DNA of 64,000 bases from positions 1 through 64,000 of the forward strand of contig NZ_PPRD01000077.1 of NCBI RefSeq assembly GCF_002902575.1, in the 5' to 3' direction. This document shows, one piece after another, positions 36,965 through 48,743 of the stretch; position 1 is the first letter of the stretch, and every line of letters starts with the position of its first letter. This stretch comes from Staphylococcus croceilyticus. GTDB lineage: Bacteria; Bacillota; Bacilli; Staphylococcales; Staphylococcaceae. A program made the position numbers and the translations under genes. Under the pieces are notes generated by a model. The model saw nothing but the letters and a program-made list of their open reading frames with translations. It did no database searches and was not told where the DNA came from.

Positions 36965-37756
36965 CTAGTTATCAATAACCTTAGGATTCGCTGATGTCGC
37001 CTCCACATAATACGTCTTCGTATCATTTTTACCTTTATGCTTCACTTTAATCTCCCAGTTCGCTTGCAACAACTGCACATTCGTTTCCCTCACGACTGAG
37101 TAATAACCAAGTCTCGCATCCAACACTTCGTCGCCCGTTTTTAAATAACGATTAAAATACAATGTCTCAATCGCCTTACGTGGCGTAATCACCTGTTTCT
37201 TAGGATTACTATCACTCTTCGCAGGCTCAATCTTACTCATCACCGTCTGCTTATAACTCGTTGCCTTACCATCACTCACATTAAAACGTAAACGCGCTTT
37301 ATTATTATTCATCAGTGGATAACCGTCATACGTCTGTTCATATGTCACCGAATCCCCTGATACACTTCCTAATTGATACGCCTTACCATTATAAATATTA
37401 TCCATAATGTAATTCTTCAAATCACTTAAATTACTATCACTCACATTAACCGTACTGTTAATCTCACCAGTCAGCGTATAGCCCGCGTCATCCGCTTCCA
37501 ACGACGATTTATCTTCCGCATAATTATCGAAATTCTTCGATGTCGCAGTAATCATCTGCATCTTCGTACCACTGACATCTTTATTCAACACATCTTTCGA
37601 AATCTTAATCTCTTCTTGCTGAAAATTAACCTCATTATCACTCTCTGACTCGTTAATCTGAGACTTCGTCACCTTGTTAATGTAAATCATAACTAGCAGG
37701 ATGTTAACAAGAACAAATACGAAAATAAACAATGTCTTCGTTCGTTTCCAGTTCAT
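36965..37756 (-). CDS. walI: WalI (YycI), membrane-anchored regulator of WalRK
   Basis: The 263-residue protein has one N-terminal membrane helix (about 7-27, LFIFVFVLVNILLVMIYINK) and an extracytoplasmic domain with two lobes resembling YycH. With WalH it contacts WalK at the membrane; in S. aureus the pair activates WalRK, in B. subtilis it represses it. It starts directly after the walH stop (TAAATG), so the genes are coupled. Length is as in other staphylococci. Confidence 0.94.
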   Translation of the reverse strand: MNWKRTKTLFIFVFVLVNILLVMIYINKVTKSQINESESDNEVNFQQEEIKISKDVLNKDVSGTKMQMITATSKNFDNYAEDKSSLEADDAGYTLTGEINSTVNVSDSNLSDLKNYIMDNIYNGKAYQLGSVSGDSVTYEQTYDGYPLMNNNKARLRFNVSDGKATSYKQTVMSKIEPAKSDSNPKKQVITPRKAIETLYFNRYLKTGDEVLDARLGYYSVVRETNVQLLQANWEIKVKHKGKNDTKTYYVEATSANPKVIDN

Positions 37757-39088
37757 TTATTCAAGCCTCCCATCCTCATATGCATACCAATCTCCATCAT
37801 ATTCAACATACCACGTTGGAATAAACTCACTATTACGTTGCACTTCAATATCATCTTTCGAAGGTTGATCATCTTCACGATAGCCGACCGTCATATTCGT
37901 TACTTTTTGGAAATCAATATCATGATTGTTAGCTAAAGCTGAACGCACAGTTTCTGCGCTATCTAAAGATTTACTTTCACCTTCTAAAGGTACGCTAGAA
38001 CGTAGTAATGCGCGTTTATAATCATAAATACCTTTTTCTCCCCATGTGACTTCAATTTCATTCAACTTCTGATCATTGAATGTTGGATGTCCATTAAGGA
38101 ATAACTGATACGTCAGTTCGCCTGATGAATTATCCGTACTAAATAGACGGAAATCATCGTTAAAGAAGCCACCATGGCCATTAATATATTCAAAAGTACT
38201 TGGAATCGTTGTGTCCATATCACTCAAACTTGATTCGTCTTCAGACAAGTTCTTATAGTGATATTTTTTACTCTCATCATTATAGTTTGCTACACCTGTA
38301 TTGTTGTTATAGGTCGTAGCACCACTTTTTCCGCTTCGAATAATAACAGAATCATCGAATAGAATTGAATTCATTGTTTCTACAGGAATTGTGTCATATA
38401 CCATACGATAAGAACGCATATGTTTAGGCTGACTTGGCGCAAAGATATGCGTTGCTTTATCGATGGTATCTTTATTTGTAATAATCTCAGAATATTTCTG
38501 CATATCCTTATTCAATTGATCCATCGTTTTAGCAAAATTCGCAGCTTTCGCATTCATCGTCACTTTCATAACTTGATGTCGGTCTTTACTTATCGCGTAT
38601 AGCTCTAAATTACCCTTTGGATTCTCATCAACTAATAAACGATTAAAATTAAAATCTTTAGGCACTTTCGCAGACGTATTTAAGACTTGTCCTAAATATG
38701 TAGTTAAAGGCATGTCATAAGTAAAATCTAATACAGTAAAACGTGTATTCAACGTCGGAAGCGTTAAGTTGTAATCACGCTGTAAATGCTCAATTTTACT
38801 TACTTCATGATTCTTTAAAGCCTCTGTCACTTGAGACAATTGCGAACGTGACGGCGCCATACCTTTTACTTTATCGTCTTTCACTTCAACTATTTGGTAC
38901 GGCGCAATCACATTATCAATATGCGCTGCCATTGGTTTACCAATCGATTTCACATTACTTTTTTTACTCTCTGCACTATCGATATTCGTTAAATCAGGCG
39001 TAAAATTCCATACCATATACGTTAAGACGATACTCATCATGACTAACAAAATAAGAATAATAGATTTGATGTACTCCTTACTCTTCAT
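37757..39088 (-). CDS. walH: WalH (YycH), membrane-anchored regulator of WalRK
   Basis: The protein of about 443 residues begins [17 protein letters not shown] with one membrane helix (about 9-29). Its extracytoplasmic part carries the YycH conserved stretches, such as [12 protein letters not shown] and [16 protein letters not shown]. It partners WalI in tuning WalK. I choose the ATG at 39088, which overlaps the walK end by 11 nt and matches the S. aureus start; an ATG four codons earlier is possible. Confidence 0.94.
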   Translation of the reverse strand: MKSKEYIKSIILILLVMMSIVLTYMVWNFTPDLTNIDSAESKKSNVKSIGKPMAAHIDNVIAPYQIVEVKDDKVKGMAPSRSQLSQVTEALKNHEVSKIEHLQRDYNLTLPTLNTRFTVLDFTYDMPLTTYLGQVLNTSAKVPKDFNFNRLLVDENPKGNLELYAISKDRHQVMKVTMNAKAANFAKTMDQLNKDMQKYSEIITNKDTIDKATHIFAPSQPKHMRSYRMVYDTIPVETMNSILFDDSVIIRSGKSGATTYNNNTGVANYNDESKKYHYKNLSEDESSLSDMDTTIPSTFEYINGHGGFFNDDFRLFSTDNSSGELTYQLFLNGHPTFNDQKLNEIEVTWGEKGIYDYKRALLRSSVPLEGESKSLDSAETVRSALANNHDIDFQKVTNMTVGYREDDQPSKDDIEVQRNSEFIPTWYVEYDGDWYAYEDGRLE

Positions 39089-40904
39089 CCCAATCACCAT
39101 CGTCTATAACTTCACATGGAAGCGTAATAAATATCGATGTACCTTGTCCTTCAACGCTGTTTGCCCAAATACGACCATTATGTGCTTCAACGATCTCTTT
39201 TGAAATCGCAAGACCTAAACCAGTACCGCCCATTTTACGTGTACGTGCTTTATCTACACGATAGAAGCGATCAAAGATTTTATCTACTTTGTTAATAGGG
39301 ATACCAATACCATTATCCTTAATACGAATCGTCATACGATTATATAATGCATTCTGTTTCACGTGGAACTCGACACGTTTCTGGCCACGAGAATATTTCA
39401 TCGCATTAGTAATAACATTGTCGAACACTTGCGTCATCTTATCTGGGTCAATTTCAGTGAAAATTGTATCTTGAGGAATCTCACGCACAAAAATCGTATC
39501 TTTCGCTGCCATTTCATGTCGATTAATAATTTTATTAATAAACATATTGAAGTCGACAATTTCTTTAGTGATTTGTTCAGATTCGTTATCCATTTTCGAT
39601 AATTGAAGTAAGTCGTTAACCAAACGAATCATACGTTCTGTTTCTTCACGCGTCACTGATAAGAATTGCGGTGCTAAATTATCATCTTTCCACGCGCCTT
39701 CTTCTAACGCTTCAATATAACTGTTCATTGACGTTAATGGCGTACGTAATTCATGAGACACATTGGCTACGAATTCACGACGTTCACGTTCAACTTGTTG
39801 TTGCTCCGTAACATCGTGTAGCACGGCAATATAACCATTCACAAAGCCAGTCTCTTGAACGATAGTACTAAAGTTTACACGCGCAATAATACCTTCTTCT
39901 TCATTGATATCAAGTAAGAAACTATCATTATTATCTTGAATCTCTTCTAAAGAGAACTCATCTTCTATATTTAAGACATTTAACATGTAATAACCAATTA
40001 AATCTTCTCGTGCCATGCCTAACATTTTAAGCGCCATATCGTTAACGATACGGACACGTCCACGTCGGTCCGTCGCAATAATCCCGTCACTCATGTGCGT
40101 GATAACGGAATCTAGACGACGTTTCTCACTTTCCGTATTCGCTTGTGCTTCTTGAACACGTTTCGATAAGTTATTAAATGCTAAGGCAAGTTCACCAATT
40201 TCGTCATTCCCGTAAATCTTCACACGTTGCGTATAATTCCCTTTCGACATTTCGACCGTCTGGTTACGCATATCGGTAATCGGTCGCGTAATCGTTCGTG
40301 CAATGAAGAAACCTAGAATTACCGTTATGAAAAGGGAAATTGCCGTACCAATAATGAAGATTTGGTTAATATTATTCAATTGATTATATACATCATTAAT
40401 ATTTGATTCTATGTAAATATTACCAATCGTCTCGTTGCCGTTTTTCACAGGCAAGTTATAAATCCAAATTCGTTCTTTACCACTACCATAATCCTTTAGT
40501 ACATTATGACTATTTGGTTCTCCTAGAGATAAAGCTTTTTGGACCGAATTATCATTGACCTTCTGATTAATCAAATTATGAGACGATAACTTCGCCGTCG
40601 CCATAATAATTTGATCTTTATCAATAAAACGAATTTCTTCGATTTCTTGACGATTGGCATACTCATTTAATAAACTTTGCACTTCTTTTTGTGCATTAGA
40701 CGGATCATCTCTATAGATCCGTTCGATATTAACTTCAAGCTGCGTCGCATATTGTTTAATATTCTTCATGAAGTTATTCGTTAATTCTTTTTCCAAACTA
40801 TTAGTGAAATACAGACCGATAATCTGCATTCCAATAATAATCAGTAACACATAGACAATAACAAGCTTTGTGTGAAGGGATTGTAACTGCTTCAGCCACT
40901 TCAT
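39078..40904 (-). CDS. walK: WalK (YycG), essential sensor histidine kinase
   Basis: The 608-residue kinase has the usual layout: membrane helix about 15-35, an extracellular PAS-like domain (about 36-180), a second helix near 183-203, then HAMP, a cytoplasmic PAS, and HisKA with [19 protein letters not shown] (phospho-His near 385). The ATPase domain has NAMKYS, DNGIGIP and GTGLGLAIS. It senses the state of the cell wall and lipid II and phosphorylates WalR to control autolysins. WalK changes are common in vancomycin-intermediate strains; no obvious disruption is seen. It lies 12 nt after walR. Confidence 0.97.
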   Translation of the reverse strand: MKWLKQLQSLHTKLVIVYVLLIIIGMQIIGLYFTNSLEKELTNNFMKNIKQYATQLEVNIERIYRDDPSNAQKEVQSLLNEYANRQEIEEIRFIDKDQIIMATAKLSSHNLINQKVNDNSVQKALSLGEPNSHNVLKDYGSGKERIWIYNLPVKNGNETIGNIYIESNINDVYNQLNNINQIFIIGTAISLFITVILGFFIARTITRPITDMRNQTVEMSKGNYTQRVKIYGNDEIGELALAFNNLSKRVQEAQANTESEKRRLDSVITHMSDGIIATDRRGRVRIVNDMALKMLGMAREDLIGYYMLNVLNIEDEFSLEEIQDNNDSFLLDINEEEGIIARVNFSTIVQETGFVNGYIAVLHDVTEQQQVERERREFVANVSHELRTPLTSMNSYIEALEEGAWKDDNLAPQFLSVTREETERMIRLVNDLLQLSKMDNESEQITKEIVDFNMFINKIINRHEMAAKDTIFVREIPQDTIFTEIDPDKMTQVFDNVITNAMKYSRGQKRVEFHVKQNALYNRMTIRIKDNGIGIPINKVDKIFDRFYRVDKARTRKMGGTGLGLAISKEIVEAHNGRIWANSVEGQGTSIFITLPCEVIDDGDWDEE

Positions 40905-40916
40905 AATCTTTAACCC

Positions 40917-41618
40917 CTAATCATGTTGTTGGAGGAAATATCCAACGCCTCTACGTGTCACAATATATTCTGGATGAGATGGATCATCTTCAATCTTCTC
41001 ACGTAAACGACGAATCGTTACATCCACTGTACGCACGTCGCCGAAGTAATCATAACCCCAAACCGTTTGTAATAAATGTTCACGTGTCATCACTTGACCC
41101 ATATGTTTAGATAAGTAATGGAATAATTCGAACTCACGATGCGTTAATTCGATATCTTCGCCACGTTTCTTAATAGAATACGCATCTGGATAGATGACAA
41201 TATCCTTAATTGTGATTTCATTAGAAGTACTAGCCACTTCTTGAGCAGGTTGTGAATAATGACGACGTAAGTTCGCTTTCACACGCGCAATCAATTCACG
41301 CGTACTAAACGGTTTCGTTACATAGTCATCCGCACCTAATTCAAGACCCAACACTTTATCAATTTCAGAGTCTTTCGCCGTTAACATAATGATAGGCATT
41401 TCGTATTTTTTACGTACCTCACGACATACTTCCATCCCGTCGCGTCCAGGTAACATGATATCTAATAAGACGATATCTGGTTCTTCTTCATAAATTAAAT
41501 CCACTGCATCATTACCATCGTAAGCGCAGTAAACATCATAACCTTCTTTTTTTAAATTAAATTCCAATATATCCGCAATCGGCTTCTCATCATCAACTAC
41601 AACAACTTTTCTTGCCAT
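40917..41618 (-). CDS. walR: WalR (YycF), essential OmpR-family response regulator
   Basis: The 233-residue regulator has a receiver domain ([13 protein letters not shown]; phospho-Asp in [14 protein letters not shown] near residue 53; Lys in TKPFS near 103) and a winged-helix DNA-binding domain with the recognition helix [15 protein letters not shown]. It controls autolysin and wall-remodelling genes. The start at 41618 ([10 protein letters not shown]) matches the family length; an ATG five codons upstream is also in frame. The 500-bp upstream region (41619-42121) holds no gene and should contain the wal promoter. Confidence 0.97.
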   Translation of the reverse strand: MARKVVVVDDEKPIADILEFNLKKEGYDVYCAYDGNDAVDLIYEEEPDIVLLDIMLPGRDGMEVCREVRKKYEMPIIMLTAKDSEIDKVLGLELGADDYVTKPFSTRELIARVKANLRRHYSQPAQEVASTSNEITIKDIVIYPDAYSIKKRGEDIELTHREFELFHYLSKHMGQVMTREHLLQTVWGYDYFGDVRTVDVTIRRLREKIEDDPSHPEYIVTRRGVGYFLQQHD

Positions 41619-42122
41619 ATCTATAAACCTCATTTCTCAAATTGTAGTTCTATATTTCATGAAATATTTATGCTAATTAGTAAAGAATAAACAGTGATTT
41701 GATGCGTTAAATTAAGTTTATAGCGCATATTAACCTACTATATAATTTACCATTAATAGTCACTTAATTCTATTTTCATAATTAAATTTATAGAATAATA
41801 TTAGTTTCAAGTTTACCACTCTAATTTAATATTACAAATATGTTGAACGCCTTTGAAATGAGACAATAATCGTAGTGACACATGATTTGAAGATTATTAC
41901 AAATAGATGATAGCTATTGAAGTCATTCTACCAACGTTTATAAGATAATTTTTATTGAAATATTAAGAATATGTTGCACCGTCATACACCTGTAACGCAT
42001 TGAATACAATTGAGAAAGATTTAACTTTTAGACTATGCCCGTAGTCTTATTTTTTGAAAAGGGAATATAAAGAGGACTGCCACAAGAAATGGGGATTACT
42101 AAGCAAAAAAGCATAAAAAAAA

Positions 42123-42145
42123 TGCCTACCCTTTTGGGTAAGCAA
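42123..42145 (-). terminator. Terminator after the tRNA pair
   Basis: TGCTTACCC and GGGTAGGCA pair around AAAA, followed by a run of T on the minus strand. It lies just after tRNA-Asp. Confidence 0.88.
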
Positions 42146-42147
42146 TA

Positions 42148-42220
42148 CGGTCTCGACGGGAATCGAACCCGCGATCTCCTGCGTGACAGGCAGGCGTGTT
42201 AACCGCTACACTACGAGACC
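42148..42220 (-). tRNA. tRNA-Asp (GUC)
   Basis: The minus strand folds as a cloverleaf: acceptor GGTCTCG with CGAGACC, anticodon loop CTGTCAC with GTC, and T-arm GGGTTCGATTCCC. The CCA end is not encoded. It follows tRNA-Glu after 7 nt. Confidence 0.95.
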
Positions 42221-42230
42221 TCCAAAATGG

Positions 42231-42302
42231 TGACTCCTACGGGACTCGAACCCGTGTTACCGCCGTGAAAGGGCGGTGTCTTAACCGCTTGACCAAGGAG
42301 CC
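42231..42302 (-). tRNA. tRNA-Glu (UUC)
   Basis: The minus strand has acceptor GGCTCCT with AGGAGTC, anticodon loop CTTTCAC with TTC, and T-arm GGGTTCGAGTCCC. CCA is encoded directly after it (42228-42230). It is co-transcribed with tRNA-Asp. Confidence 0.95.
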
Positions 42303-42484
42303 GTTCTTAAGCACAAGATAGATTATAGCATAGCCTATATTTTAAAGACAAGACATTTTTTACATAATTTTAATATTTTTTTAGAAATCTTAATTTTTAC
42401 TGGAAAAGCCTATAATATCAAAGGTTTAAAGTTTACATATCCTTCATTTTTAACCCTTTTACACTCGGATAAAAAATAAAAAAA

Positions 42485-42509
42485 ACAGACATTGAAAAAA
42501 TCAATGCCT
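42485..42509 (-). terminator. Terminator of purA
   Basis: CAGGCATTG and CAATGTCTG pair (one G-U) around a short T-rich loop, followed by eight T on the minus strand. Confidence 0.88.
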
Positions 42510-42514
42510 GCTTT

Positions 42515-42602
42515 TCTTCACACCTTTTGATAGACGGGTTACGATAAGCAGGTTTCTCCGCAGATACTCTCAAAACCTAAGCGCTTATCTACGCACCTTT
42601 TC
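42515..42602 (-). ncRNA. Structured purA 3' UTR, possible small RNA
   Basis: Between the purA stop and its terminator the RNA can form a long stem: GATAAGC (42583-42589) and AGGTTT pair with AAACCT and GCTTATC (42543-42555), with a 4-nt bulge and a loop of about 18 nt. With the terminator hairpin this resembles a 3' UTR-derived small RNA of about 110 nt. No known RNA family is recognised; it may be only an extended UTR. Confidence 0.35.
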
Positions 42603-43886
42603 TTACCATAATTGTTCTAATAAGTTTGTTTGGTCGCGGTCTGGACCTACTGAGAAGATTGAAATGCGTACGCCACATAATTCAGAAATACGTTCTAAAT
42701 ATTTACGTGCATTTTCAGGTAACTCTTCTAAAGTACGGCAACCTGTAATATCTTCTTTCCATCCTGGTAACTCTTCAAAGATTGGTTTACAACGACGTAA
42801 TTGATCAAGGTTCGCAGGATATTCTGTAATTTCTTCTCCATCTAATTCGTATGCTGTACAAATTTTCACAGTATCTAAACCTGTAAGCACGTCGATAGAG
42901 TTAATAGATAAGTCTGTAATACCACTTACACGACGAGAGTGACGTAATACTACTGAGTCGAACCAACCTACACGACGTGGACGACCTGTCGTTGTACCGT
43001 ATTCACGACCAACTTCTCTGATATGGTGACCATCTTCATCAAATAATTCAGTAGGGAATGGACCATCACCTACGCGAGATGTATAAGCTTTACATACACC
43101 AATCACTTTAGATACGAAAGTTGGGCCTACACCAGTACCAACTGTTACGTTACCTGCAACAGGGTTACTTGAAGTTACGAAAGGATATGTACCATGGTCG
43201 ATATCTAACATTACACCTTGTGCACCTTCAAATAATACTTTTTCTTCAGCTACAAAAGCATCGTCCAAGATTTTAGCTGTATCAGTAACAAATTCTTTTA
43301 AACGTTGACCAGCAGCATAATATTCATCAAAGATTTCATCGAAAGTTGGACATGATTCATTAAACATGCCTTTGAAATAAGCATTTTTAATTTCAATGTT
43401 TTCTTTTAAACGTCTTTCAAATGTTTCTTTTTCCAATAAATCAGCCATACGAATACCAATACGTTGCGCTTTATCTACATAAGCTGGACCGATACCTTTT
43501 TTAGTTGTACCGATTTTGTTATCGCCACGACGACGTTCTTCGTATTCATCTTGTGCTAAGTGATAAGGAAGAATCACTTGCGCACGGTTTGAAATGCGTA
43601 AGTTTGATGTAGATACACCGCGTTCATTTAAACCGTCTAATTCTTTTAATAATGCAACTGGATCAACAACTACACCATTACCAATAACTGCTAATTTATC
43701 TTTATAAAAAATACCTGATGGCACTAAATGCAATTTGTACGTTTCTCCGCCAAATTGAATTGTGTGACCAGCGTTATTACCACCTGAAAAACGTGCAATA
43801 ACATCTGCTTGTTCCGCTAAGAAATCTGTAATTTTACCTTTACCTTCGTCTCCCCATTGTGTCCCAACTACTACGATTGATGACAT
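42603..43886 (-). CDS. purA: Adenylosuccinate synthetase PurA
   Basis: The 427-residue enzyme joins IMP and aspartate with GTP to form adenylosuccinate, the first step from IMP to AMP. The P-loop [11 protein letters not shown] is at residues 8-18, GNNAGHT near 36-42, the conserved [11 protein letters not shown] near 128, and [13 protein letters not shown] near 300. It is a single gene with its own promoter, facing the same way as dnaC. Length is standard and all motifs are intact. Confidence 0.98.
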   Translation of the reverse strand: MSSIVVVGTQWGDEGKGKITDFLAEQADVIARFSGGNNAGHTIQFGGETYKLHLVPSGIFYKDKLAVIGNGVVVDPVALLKELDGLNERGVSTSNLRISNRAQVILPYHLAQDEYEERRRGDNKIGTTKKGIGPAYVDKAQRIGIRMADLLEKETFERRLKENIEIKNAYFKGMFNESCPTFDEIFDEYYAAGQRLKEFVTDTAKILDDAFVAEEKVLFEGAQGVMLDIDHGTYPFVTSSNPVAGNVTVGTGVGPTFVSKVIGVCKAYTSRVGDGPFPTELFDEDGHHIREVGREYGTTTGRPRRVGWFDSVVLRHSRRVSGITDLSINSIDVLTGLDTVKICTAYELDGEEITEYPANLDQLRRCKPIFEELPGWKEDITGCRTLEELPENARKYLERISELCGVRISIFSVGPDRDQTNLLEQLW

Positions 43887-44116
43887 GTGAGCACCTCCAA
43901 AGTTTTCTCAATTAACCATTAAGTATTCTATCAATACGTACCGCATAATGCAAATAAAAATCGAACATTAAATTTTCCTCTTATCACTTCTTCTTTTGAA
44001 AATGAATTCAATCAATAAACTGTAGAAATTCCTTTAATACCAATATTTCAAAGCACATTTCCCAAAATGAAAGACACATACTTCAAAAAATGAGATTAGC
44101 TTAAAATAAAATAAAA

Positions 44117-44154
44117 ACCGTACATTAGTTTACAAAGAATAAATAATGTACGGT
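44117..44154 (-). terminator. Terminator of dnaC
   Basis: ACCGTACATTA and TAATGTACGGT pair exactly (11 bp) with a 16-nt loop; T residues follow on the minus strand. It lies 13 nt after the dnaC stop. Confidence 0.9.
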
Positions 44155-44167
44155 AAAAATATTTTAA

Positions 44168-45568
44168 TTACATCATATCAGCATGAGCATAATCGATGTC
44201 TGTAAATTTATTATATTGTTTCATAAAGTGGAGCTTAACCGTTCCAGTTGGGCCATTACGTTGCTTAGCAATGATAATTTCAATTTCCCCGTTATCATCA
44301 TTAGATTGCGGTTCAAAATTTGTACTATCATCGTCATCCTCGCCTTCACCCCGATTATAATAATCGTCACGGTATAAGAACGCTACAATATCCGCATCTT
44401 GCTCGATAGATCCAGATTCACGAATATCACTCATCATCGGACGTTTATCCTGACGTTGTTCTACACCACGAGATAACTGACTTAAAGCAATAACCGGACA
44501 TTCCAATTCACGCGCAATCGCTTTTAATGTACGTGAAATTTCCGAAACCTCTTGTTGACGGTTATCTGAAAAACGTGACCCACTACCTTGAATCAATTGT
44601 AAATAGTCAATCACAATCATATCTAAACCATGCTCTTGTTTTAAACGACGACATTTAGAACGTAAATCTGTAATTCGAATACCTGGTGTATCATCAATAA
44701 ATATCTTCGTACGAGATAACTTACCAACCGCAATAGTAAAACGATTCCAGTCTTCTTCCGTCATTGTACCTGTTCTTAAACGGTTTGAATCTACATTCCC
44801 AGAACTACAAATCATACGTGTAGCTAATTGGTCCGCACCCATCTCAAGCGAGAAGATACCTACAGTAAAGTTATCCTCATGCGTCGCTACCTTTTGCGCA
44901 ATATTAAGAGCGAAGGCAGTCTTACCTACCGAAGGACGCGCCGCTAAAATAATCAAATCGTTGCGGTTAAACCCTGCCGTCATTTGGTCTAAATCACGGT
45001 ATCCTGTTGGAATACCAGGCGTTTGACCACTGTTTTGGTCAAGTTCCTCTGCCGTTTCATATACTTGACCTAGAACATCTCTAATGTCCTTAAAACCATC
45101 ACTTTGACGGTTAGCAGATAACTCAAGTATACGTCGCTCTGCATCACTTAAAATTGCATCTAATTCTAGCTCGTTATTATAACCATCATTAGCGATACTA
45201 TCTGCCGTTTGAATTAATCTACGTTTTAACGCTAAATTAGCAACGATATTTGTATAATACTGAATGTTTCGTGTCGTCGGTACATTATTAGAGAGTTCCG
45301 CTAAATATTGAGGACCACCAGCTTCACTTAATGTACCTTCTTTCGTTAATTGGTCCATTAACGTAACAACATCAATTTCGCTACTATCTTCATTCAAGTT
45401 CATCATGGCTCTGAAGATATGTTGGTGGGCGCCTCGATAAAATGACTCAGGAAGTAGGGCCTCCTGAGTCGTTCCAATTAATTGTGGATCTAAAATAATT
45501 GCACCTAAGACAGATTGTTCAGCTTCATTATTATGGGGCATTTGTTTTTGATCATACATATTATCCAT
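44168..45568 (-). CDS. dnaC: Replicative DNA helicase DnaC (DnaB family)
   Basis: The protein of 466 residues is the replicative helicase, called DnaC in Gram-positives and DnaB in E. coli. The N-terminal domain (about 10-110, NNEAEQSVLGAII) binds primase. The RecA-like motor has Walker A RPSVGKTAF near 214 and Walker B MIVIDYLQL near 318, with the KQRNGPTGTV segment near the end. It unwinds DNA ahead of the fork. The start at 45568 (MDNMYDQKQ) matches other staphylococci; ATGATG allows one more Met. It is separated from rplI by 737 bp of repeats. Confidence 0.97.
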   Translation of the reverse strand: MDNMYDQKQMPHNNEAEQSVLGAIILDPQLIGTTQEALLPESFYRGAHQHIFRAMMNLNEDSSEIDVVTLMDQLTKEGTLSEAGGPQYLAELSNNVPTTRNIQYYTNIVANLALKRRLIQTADSIANDGYNNELELDAILSDAERRILELSANRQSDGFKDIRDVLGQVYETAEELDQNSGQTPGIPTGYRDLDQMTAGFNRNDLIILAARPSVGKTAFALNIAQKVATHEDNFTVGIFSLEMGADQLATRMICSSGNVDSNRLRTGTMTEEDWNRFTIAVGKLSRTKIFIDDTPGIRITDLRSKCRRLKQEHGLDMIVIDYLQLIQGSGSRFSDNRQQEVSEISRTLKAIARELECPVIALSQLSRGVEQRQDKRPMMSDIRESGSIEQDADIVAFLYRDDYYNRGEGEDDDDSTNFEPQSNDDNGEIEIIIAKQRNGPTGTVKLHFMKQYNKFTDIDYAHADMM

Positions 45569-45726
45569 CAATCATCACACCTCTAAATCAATCCATCTTA
45601 AATTTCCCAAACACAGTGCAACATTGTTCAATTAAATTTTAATTCTAAGATAAATGGTCACTTGCTTAAGTTGTTTCGCTTTCCTGTGGGAAAGGCTCAA
45701 GCCTGTAGTCATGTAAAGAAATTCTT

Positions 45727-45884
45727 AGATGAACATTTACTCATTCTGTTGTGATGCTTGCCTAGGGTACAGTTTCAGCCAGAAATTCCTCACAAATAAA
45801 TTTGTGGGAATTTCTAAGGTCTTCAACTCGTACTGTTCCCTCAGGCGTCACACAACGTCATTCGTAGTTCATCTTTAGAATTTC
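45727..45884. repeat. Large palindromic intergenic repeat (copy 2, inverted relative to copy 1)
   Basis: CTAAGGTCTTCAACT followed by TACTGTTCCCTCAGGCGT is the near-exact complement of the 36756-36794 segment. The central hairpin AGAAATTCCTCACA / TGTGGGAATTTCT and GGGTACAGTTTCAGCC are also shared. It fills part of the 737-bp gap between rplI and dnaC; the rest of the gap (45885-46139) shows no gene. Confidence 0.8.
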
Positions 45885-46139
45885 TTACCTAAGTGCATAA
45901 TACTTAGGTTCATTAATAATCAACATAGGAGTCTCACAACTACGCTGCGTTATTTATCTTAGAATTATTTGTTTGAGTTACTTATCTTCCCAAATTATTA
46001 TAATTAGCAATTAAAATTAAAAACTTGTTTTACTCTTTCAAGTTAAATAATAACTCTGTTTTAAAATTACTATTTTGAAGAATTCCACTTAAGATAAAAT
46101 AGTAAATTATTTTTTAGAAAAAGAGAAATTTTGTGGTTG

Positions 46140-46263
46140 GCTAACGAAGCGTAGTTGAGCGCGGGGCCCCAGCACAAAGACTTTCGTATAGAAAGTCTAC
46201 AAACAAAGCAAGCTGGGGGCTAAAACTGTACCCTGGGAAAGCGTCTCAACTTAAGCGCAGTTA
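46140..46263. repeat. Related palindromic repeat (copy 3)
   Basis: Arms TAGTTGAGCGC / GCGTCTCAACTTA and GGCCCCAGC / GCTGGGGGC surround a central hairpin AGACTTTCGTATAGAAAGTCT. The segment AAACTGTACCCTGGGAAAGC matches AAACTGTACCCTAGGCACGC of copy 1. It lies just after rplI, whose transcript it may help to end. Confidence 0.7.
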
Positions 46264-46305
46264 AAAGCCAACCAACAAAATTTCTTTCCGCTAGGAAAGG
46301 AAAAC

Positions 46306-46752
46306 TTATTTTTCTACTGTATGAACACGAATTGTACCTTCAACCTCTTTGTCTAATTTAACAGGTACATTTGTATAACCTAACGCATGGATACCTTGAG
46401 GTAAATCCATTTTACGTTTATCAATCTTAATGTCATGTTGAGCTTTAAGTGCTTCAGCAATTTGCTTAGTACTTACAGAACCAAACAACTTACCACCTTC
46501 ACCTGTTTTCGCACTTACTTCAACTTCAATCTCTTCTAATTTAGCTTTCAATGCTTTCGCATCATCAATCTCTTGTTGTCTATCCGCTTCAGCACGTTTA
46601 TTTTGTTGTTCCAATTGTTTTAAATTACCTGGAGTTGCCTCAACAGCATAGTTATTTTTTAATAAAAAGTTATTAGCGTAACCTACTGGCACGTCTTTAA
46701 CTTCACCTTTTTTACCTTTACCTTTAACATCTTGTGTGAATATTACTTTCAT
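46306..46752 (-). CDS. rplI: 50S ribosomal protein L9
   Basis: The 148-residue protein has the L9 N-domain ([20 protein letters not shown], then [13 protein letters not shown]), the long connecting helix (about 41-75) and the C-domain ending [10 protein letters not shown]9 binds 23S rRNA at the base of the L1 stalk and helps keep the reading frame. Its start overlaps the gdpP stop (ATGA), so the two are coupled. Length is normal. Confidence 0.98.
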   Translation of the reverse strand: MKVIFTQDVKGKGKKGEVKDVPVGYANNFLLKNNYAVEATPGNLKQLEQQNKRAEADRQQEIDDAKALKAKLEEIEVEVSAKTGEGGKLFGSVSTKQIAEALKAQHDIKIDKRKMDLPQGIHALGYTNVPVKLDKEVEGTIRVHTVEK

Positions 46753-48716
46753 GCGTCTTCACTCCTACTCATTTGTTCAGTAATTGCTTGTTGTAAACGA
46801 TTAATTGCTTCTTCAATTGTAAAGCCTTTAAGTTGTGTCGCTGCATTAGTTAAGTGACCACCGCCACCTAATGCTTCCATTGTTAATTGAACGTTAATAG
46901 AGCCTAATGAACGTGCAGAGATACCTATTAAGTCATCTTCACGTTTCGCCACAACATAAGAAGCTTCAATACCTTCTAAACTTAACAACTCATCCGCAGC
47001 TTGTGCAACTGTAACGGGATGATAAATTTTTTCGTCAGAACCATGGGCAATCGCGATGCCATTATCTTGAACTTCAACGGTTCTGATCAATTCTGAACGA
47101 TTAATATACGTATCTACATCATCTTTTAAGAAATGTTGCGTCAAGATAGTATCAGCACCGTGAGCACGTAAATAACTTGCCGCATCAAACGTTCTTGAAC
47201 CTGTTCGCAATGTAAAGTTACGTGTATCTACAATGATACCTGCATACATTACAGTAGATTCTAAACGTGTTAAACGTTGTTCAGTTGGTTGATATTCAAG
47301 TAACTCTGTAACAAGTTCTGCAGTTGAACTTGCGTATGGTTCCATATATACCAATAATGGGTTTGAAATAAAGCTTTCGCCACGTCTATGGTGGTCAATA
47401 ACCACTTTACGATTAGCTTTATTTAGAATATTTTCATCTAAAACCATTTCAGGTTTATGCGTATCTACGACCACAATCGTTGTCTTAGATGTCATCATGT
47501 CCCAAGCTTCATCAGACGTTACGAAACGTTCTTTCAACTCAGGTTTCTTATCAATTTCATCCATCACACGACGTAACGTTGGGTCGATATCTTCTTCATT
47601 TAATACAACATAAGCTTCTAAGTTATTCATTAAGGCGAATCGCGATACCCCAATAGCGGCACCAATCGCATCTAAGTCAGGACGTTTATGTCCCATAATA
47701 ATCACTTTATCGCCTTCAGTTAAGATATCTTTTAAAGCATGAGAGATAACACGCGCTCTTACACGTGTACGTTTTTCCATAGGGTCAGTCTTACCGCCGT
47801 AGAAACGTACGTTACCATTCATATTCTTAATGGCTACTTGGTCCCCACCACGGCCTAATGCTAAATCAAGACCTGATTGAGATAGTTCACCAAGGTCGAT
47901 AAGGTTCTCAGTACCTTCCCCTACCCCAATACTTAGCGTTAACTGGGCACGATAACCGACACTCTTCTCACGTAACTGGCTGAGGATTTCAAAGTTAGAT
48001 TCTTCAATTTCAGCTAAAATCTTTTGATTCAAGTAAGCAACAAATTGATCTGAATTATAACGTTTGAAAAAGATATTATATTCAGAAGCCCAACGACTAA
48101 TTACACGTGTAACCATTGAGTTAATCTCTGAACGTTGCGTATCGTTCATATTTTGCGTAATTTCATCGTAGTTATCTAGGAAAAGGGTCGCAATAATTGG
48201 TTTCGATTCTTCATACAATTCATTCGTATGTACTTGTTCAGTAATATCAAAGAAGTATAAACAATTCTCTTCTTCAGAATGACGTACATGATAATGATAT
48301 TGTCCATGTTCAATTTCAATTTCTTGAACCTTTTCAAGTTGCTTTAAAATGTTAGGAAACACTTCGTTGACTGGTTCTGAGATGACATTCGTTTCTAAGT
48401 GTTCAGACATGTACTGGTTAATCCATTCAATATGATCGTCCTCATCTAGCACAACCAAACCAATCGGCAAGCGTTTAATCGCTTTATTATTTCCTGCCGA
48501 CACATGACCACTCAAATTATCCACATAATTATCCATTTTTAATAAGGCTTGTCTTACTAAGACGATACTGATGATAATCATGACTGCTAATATTGCAGCT
48601 GCAATCGTTGCGACTAATGGTTTAAAAACAAACCAGACGACAACAAGTGCTATCGCAGTAAGTACCATTAAAATGTAAGGTATCATTAATGCCTTTTTTG
48701 TGGATTGACGGTTCAT
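46749..48716 (-). CDS. gdpP: GdpP, cyclic-di-AMP phosphodiesterase
   Basis: The 655-residue membrane protein has two N-terminal helices (about 10-55), a heme-binding PAS domain (about 84-150), a degenerate GGDEF domain ([13 protein letters not shown] near 290) and DHH-DHHA1 catalytic domains. [16 protein letters not shown] near 345, [10 protein letters not shown] near 420 and [13 protein letters not shown] near 617 are intact. It breaks c-di-AMP to pApA, which affects wall tension, potassium and beta-lactam tolerance. Loss-of-function gdpP mutations raise beta-lactam resistance; none is evident here. It lies 27 nt after yybS and overlaps rplI by 4 nt. Confidence 0.96.
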   Translation of the reverse strand: MNRQSTKKALMIPYILMVLTAIALVVVWFVFKPLVATIAAAILAVMIIISIVLVRQALLKMDNYVDNLSGHVSAGNNKAIKRLPIGLVVLDEDDHIEWINQYMSEHLETNVISEPVNEVFPNILKQLEKVQEIEIEHGQYHYHVRHSEEENCLYFFDITEQVHTNELYEESKPIIATLFLDNYDEITQNMNDTQRSEINSMVTRVISRWASEYNIFFKRYNSDQFVAYLNQKILAEIEESNFEILSQLREKSVGYRAQLTLSIGVGEGTENLIDLGELSQSGLDLALGRGGDQVAIKNMNGNVRFYGGKTDPMEKRTRVRARVISHALKDILTEGDKVIIMGHKRPDLDAIGAAIGVSRFALMNNLEAYVVLNEEDIDPTLRRVMDEIDKKPELKERFVTSDEAWDMMTSKTTIVVVDTHKPEMVLDENILNKANRKVVIDHHRRGESFISNPLLVYMEPYASSTAELVTELLEYQPTEQRLTRLESTVMYAGIIVDTRNFTLRTGSRTFDAASYLRAHGADTILTQHFLKDDVDTYINRSELIRTVEVQDNGIAIAHGSDEKIYHPVTVAQAADELLSLEGIEASYVVAKREDDLIGISARSLGSINVQLTMEALGGGGHLTNAATQLKGFTIEEAINRLQQAITEQMSRSEDA

Positions 48717-48743
48717 TGTTCCACCTCTATTCGCTTTTTAAAG

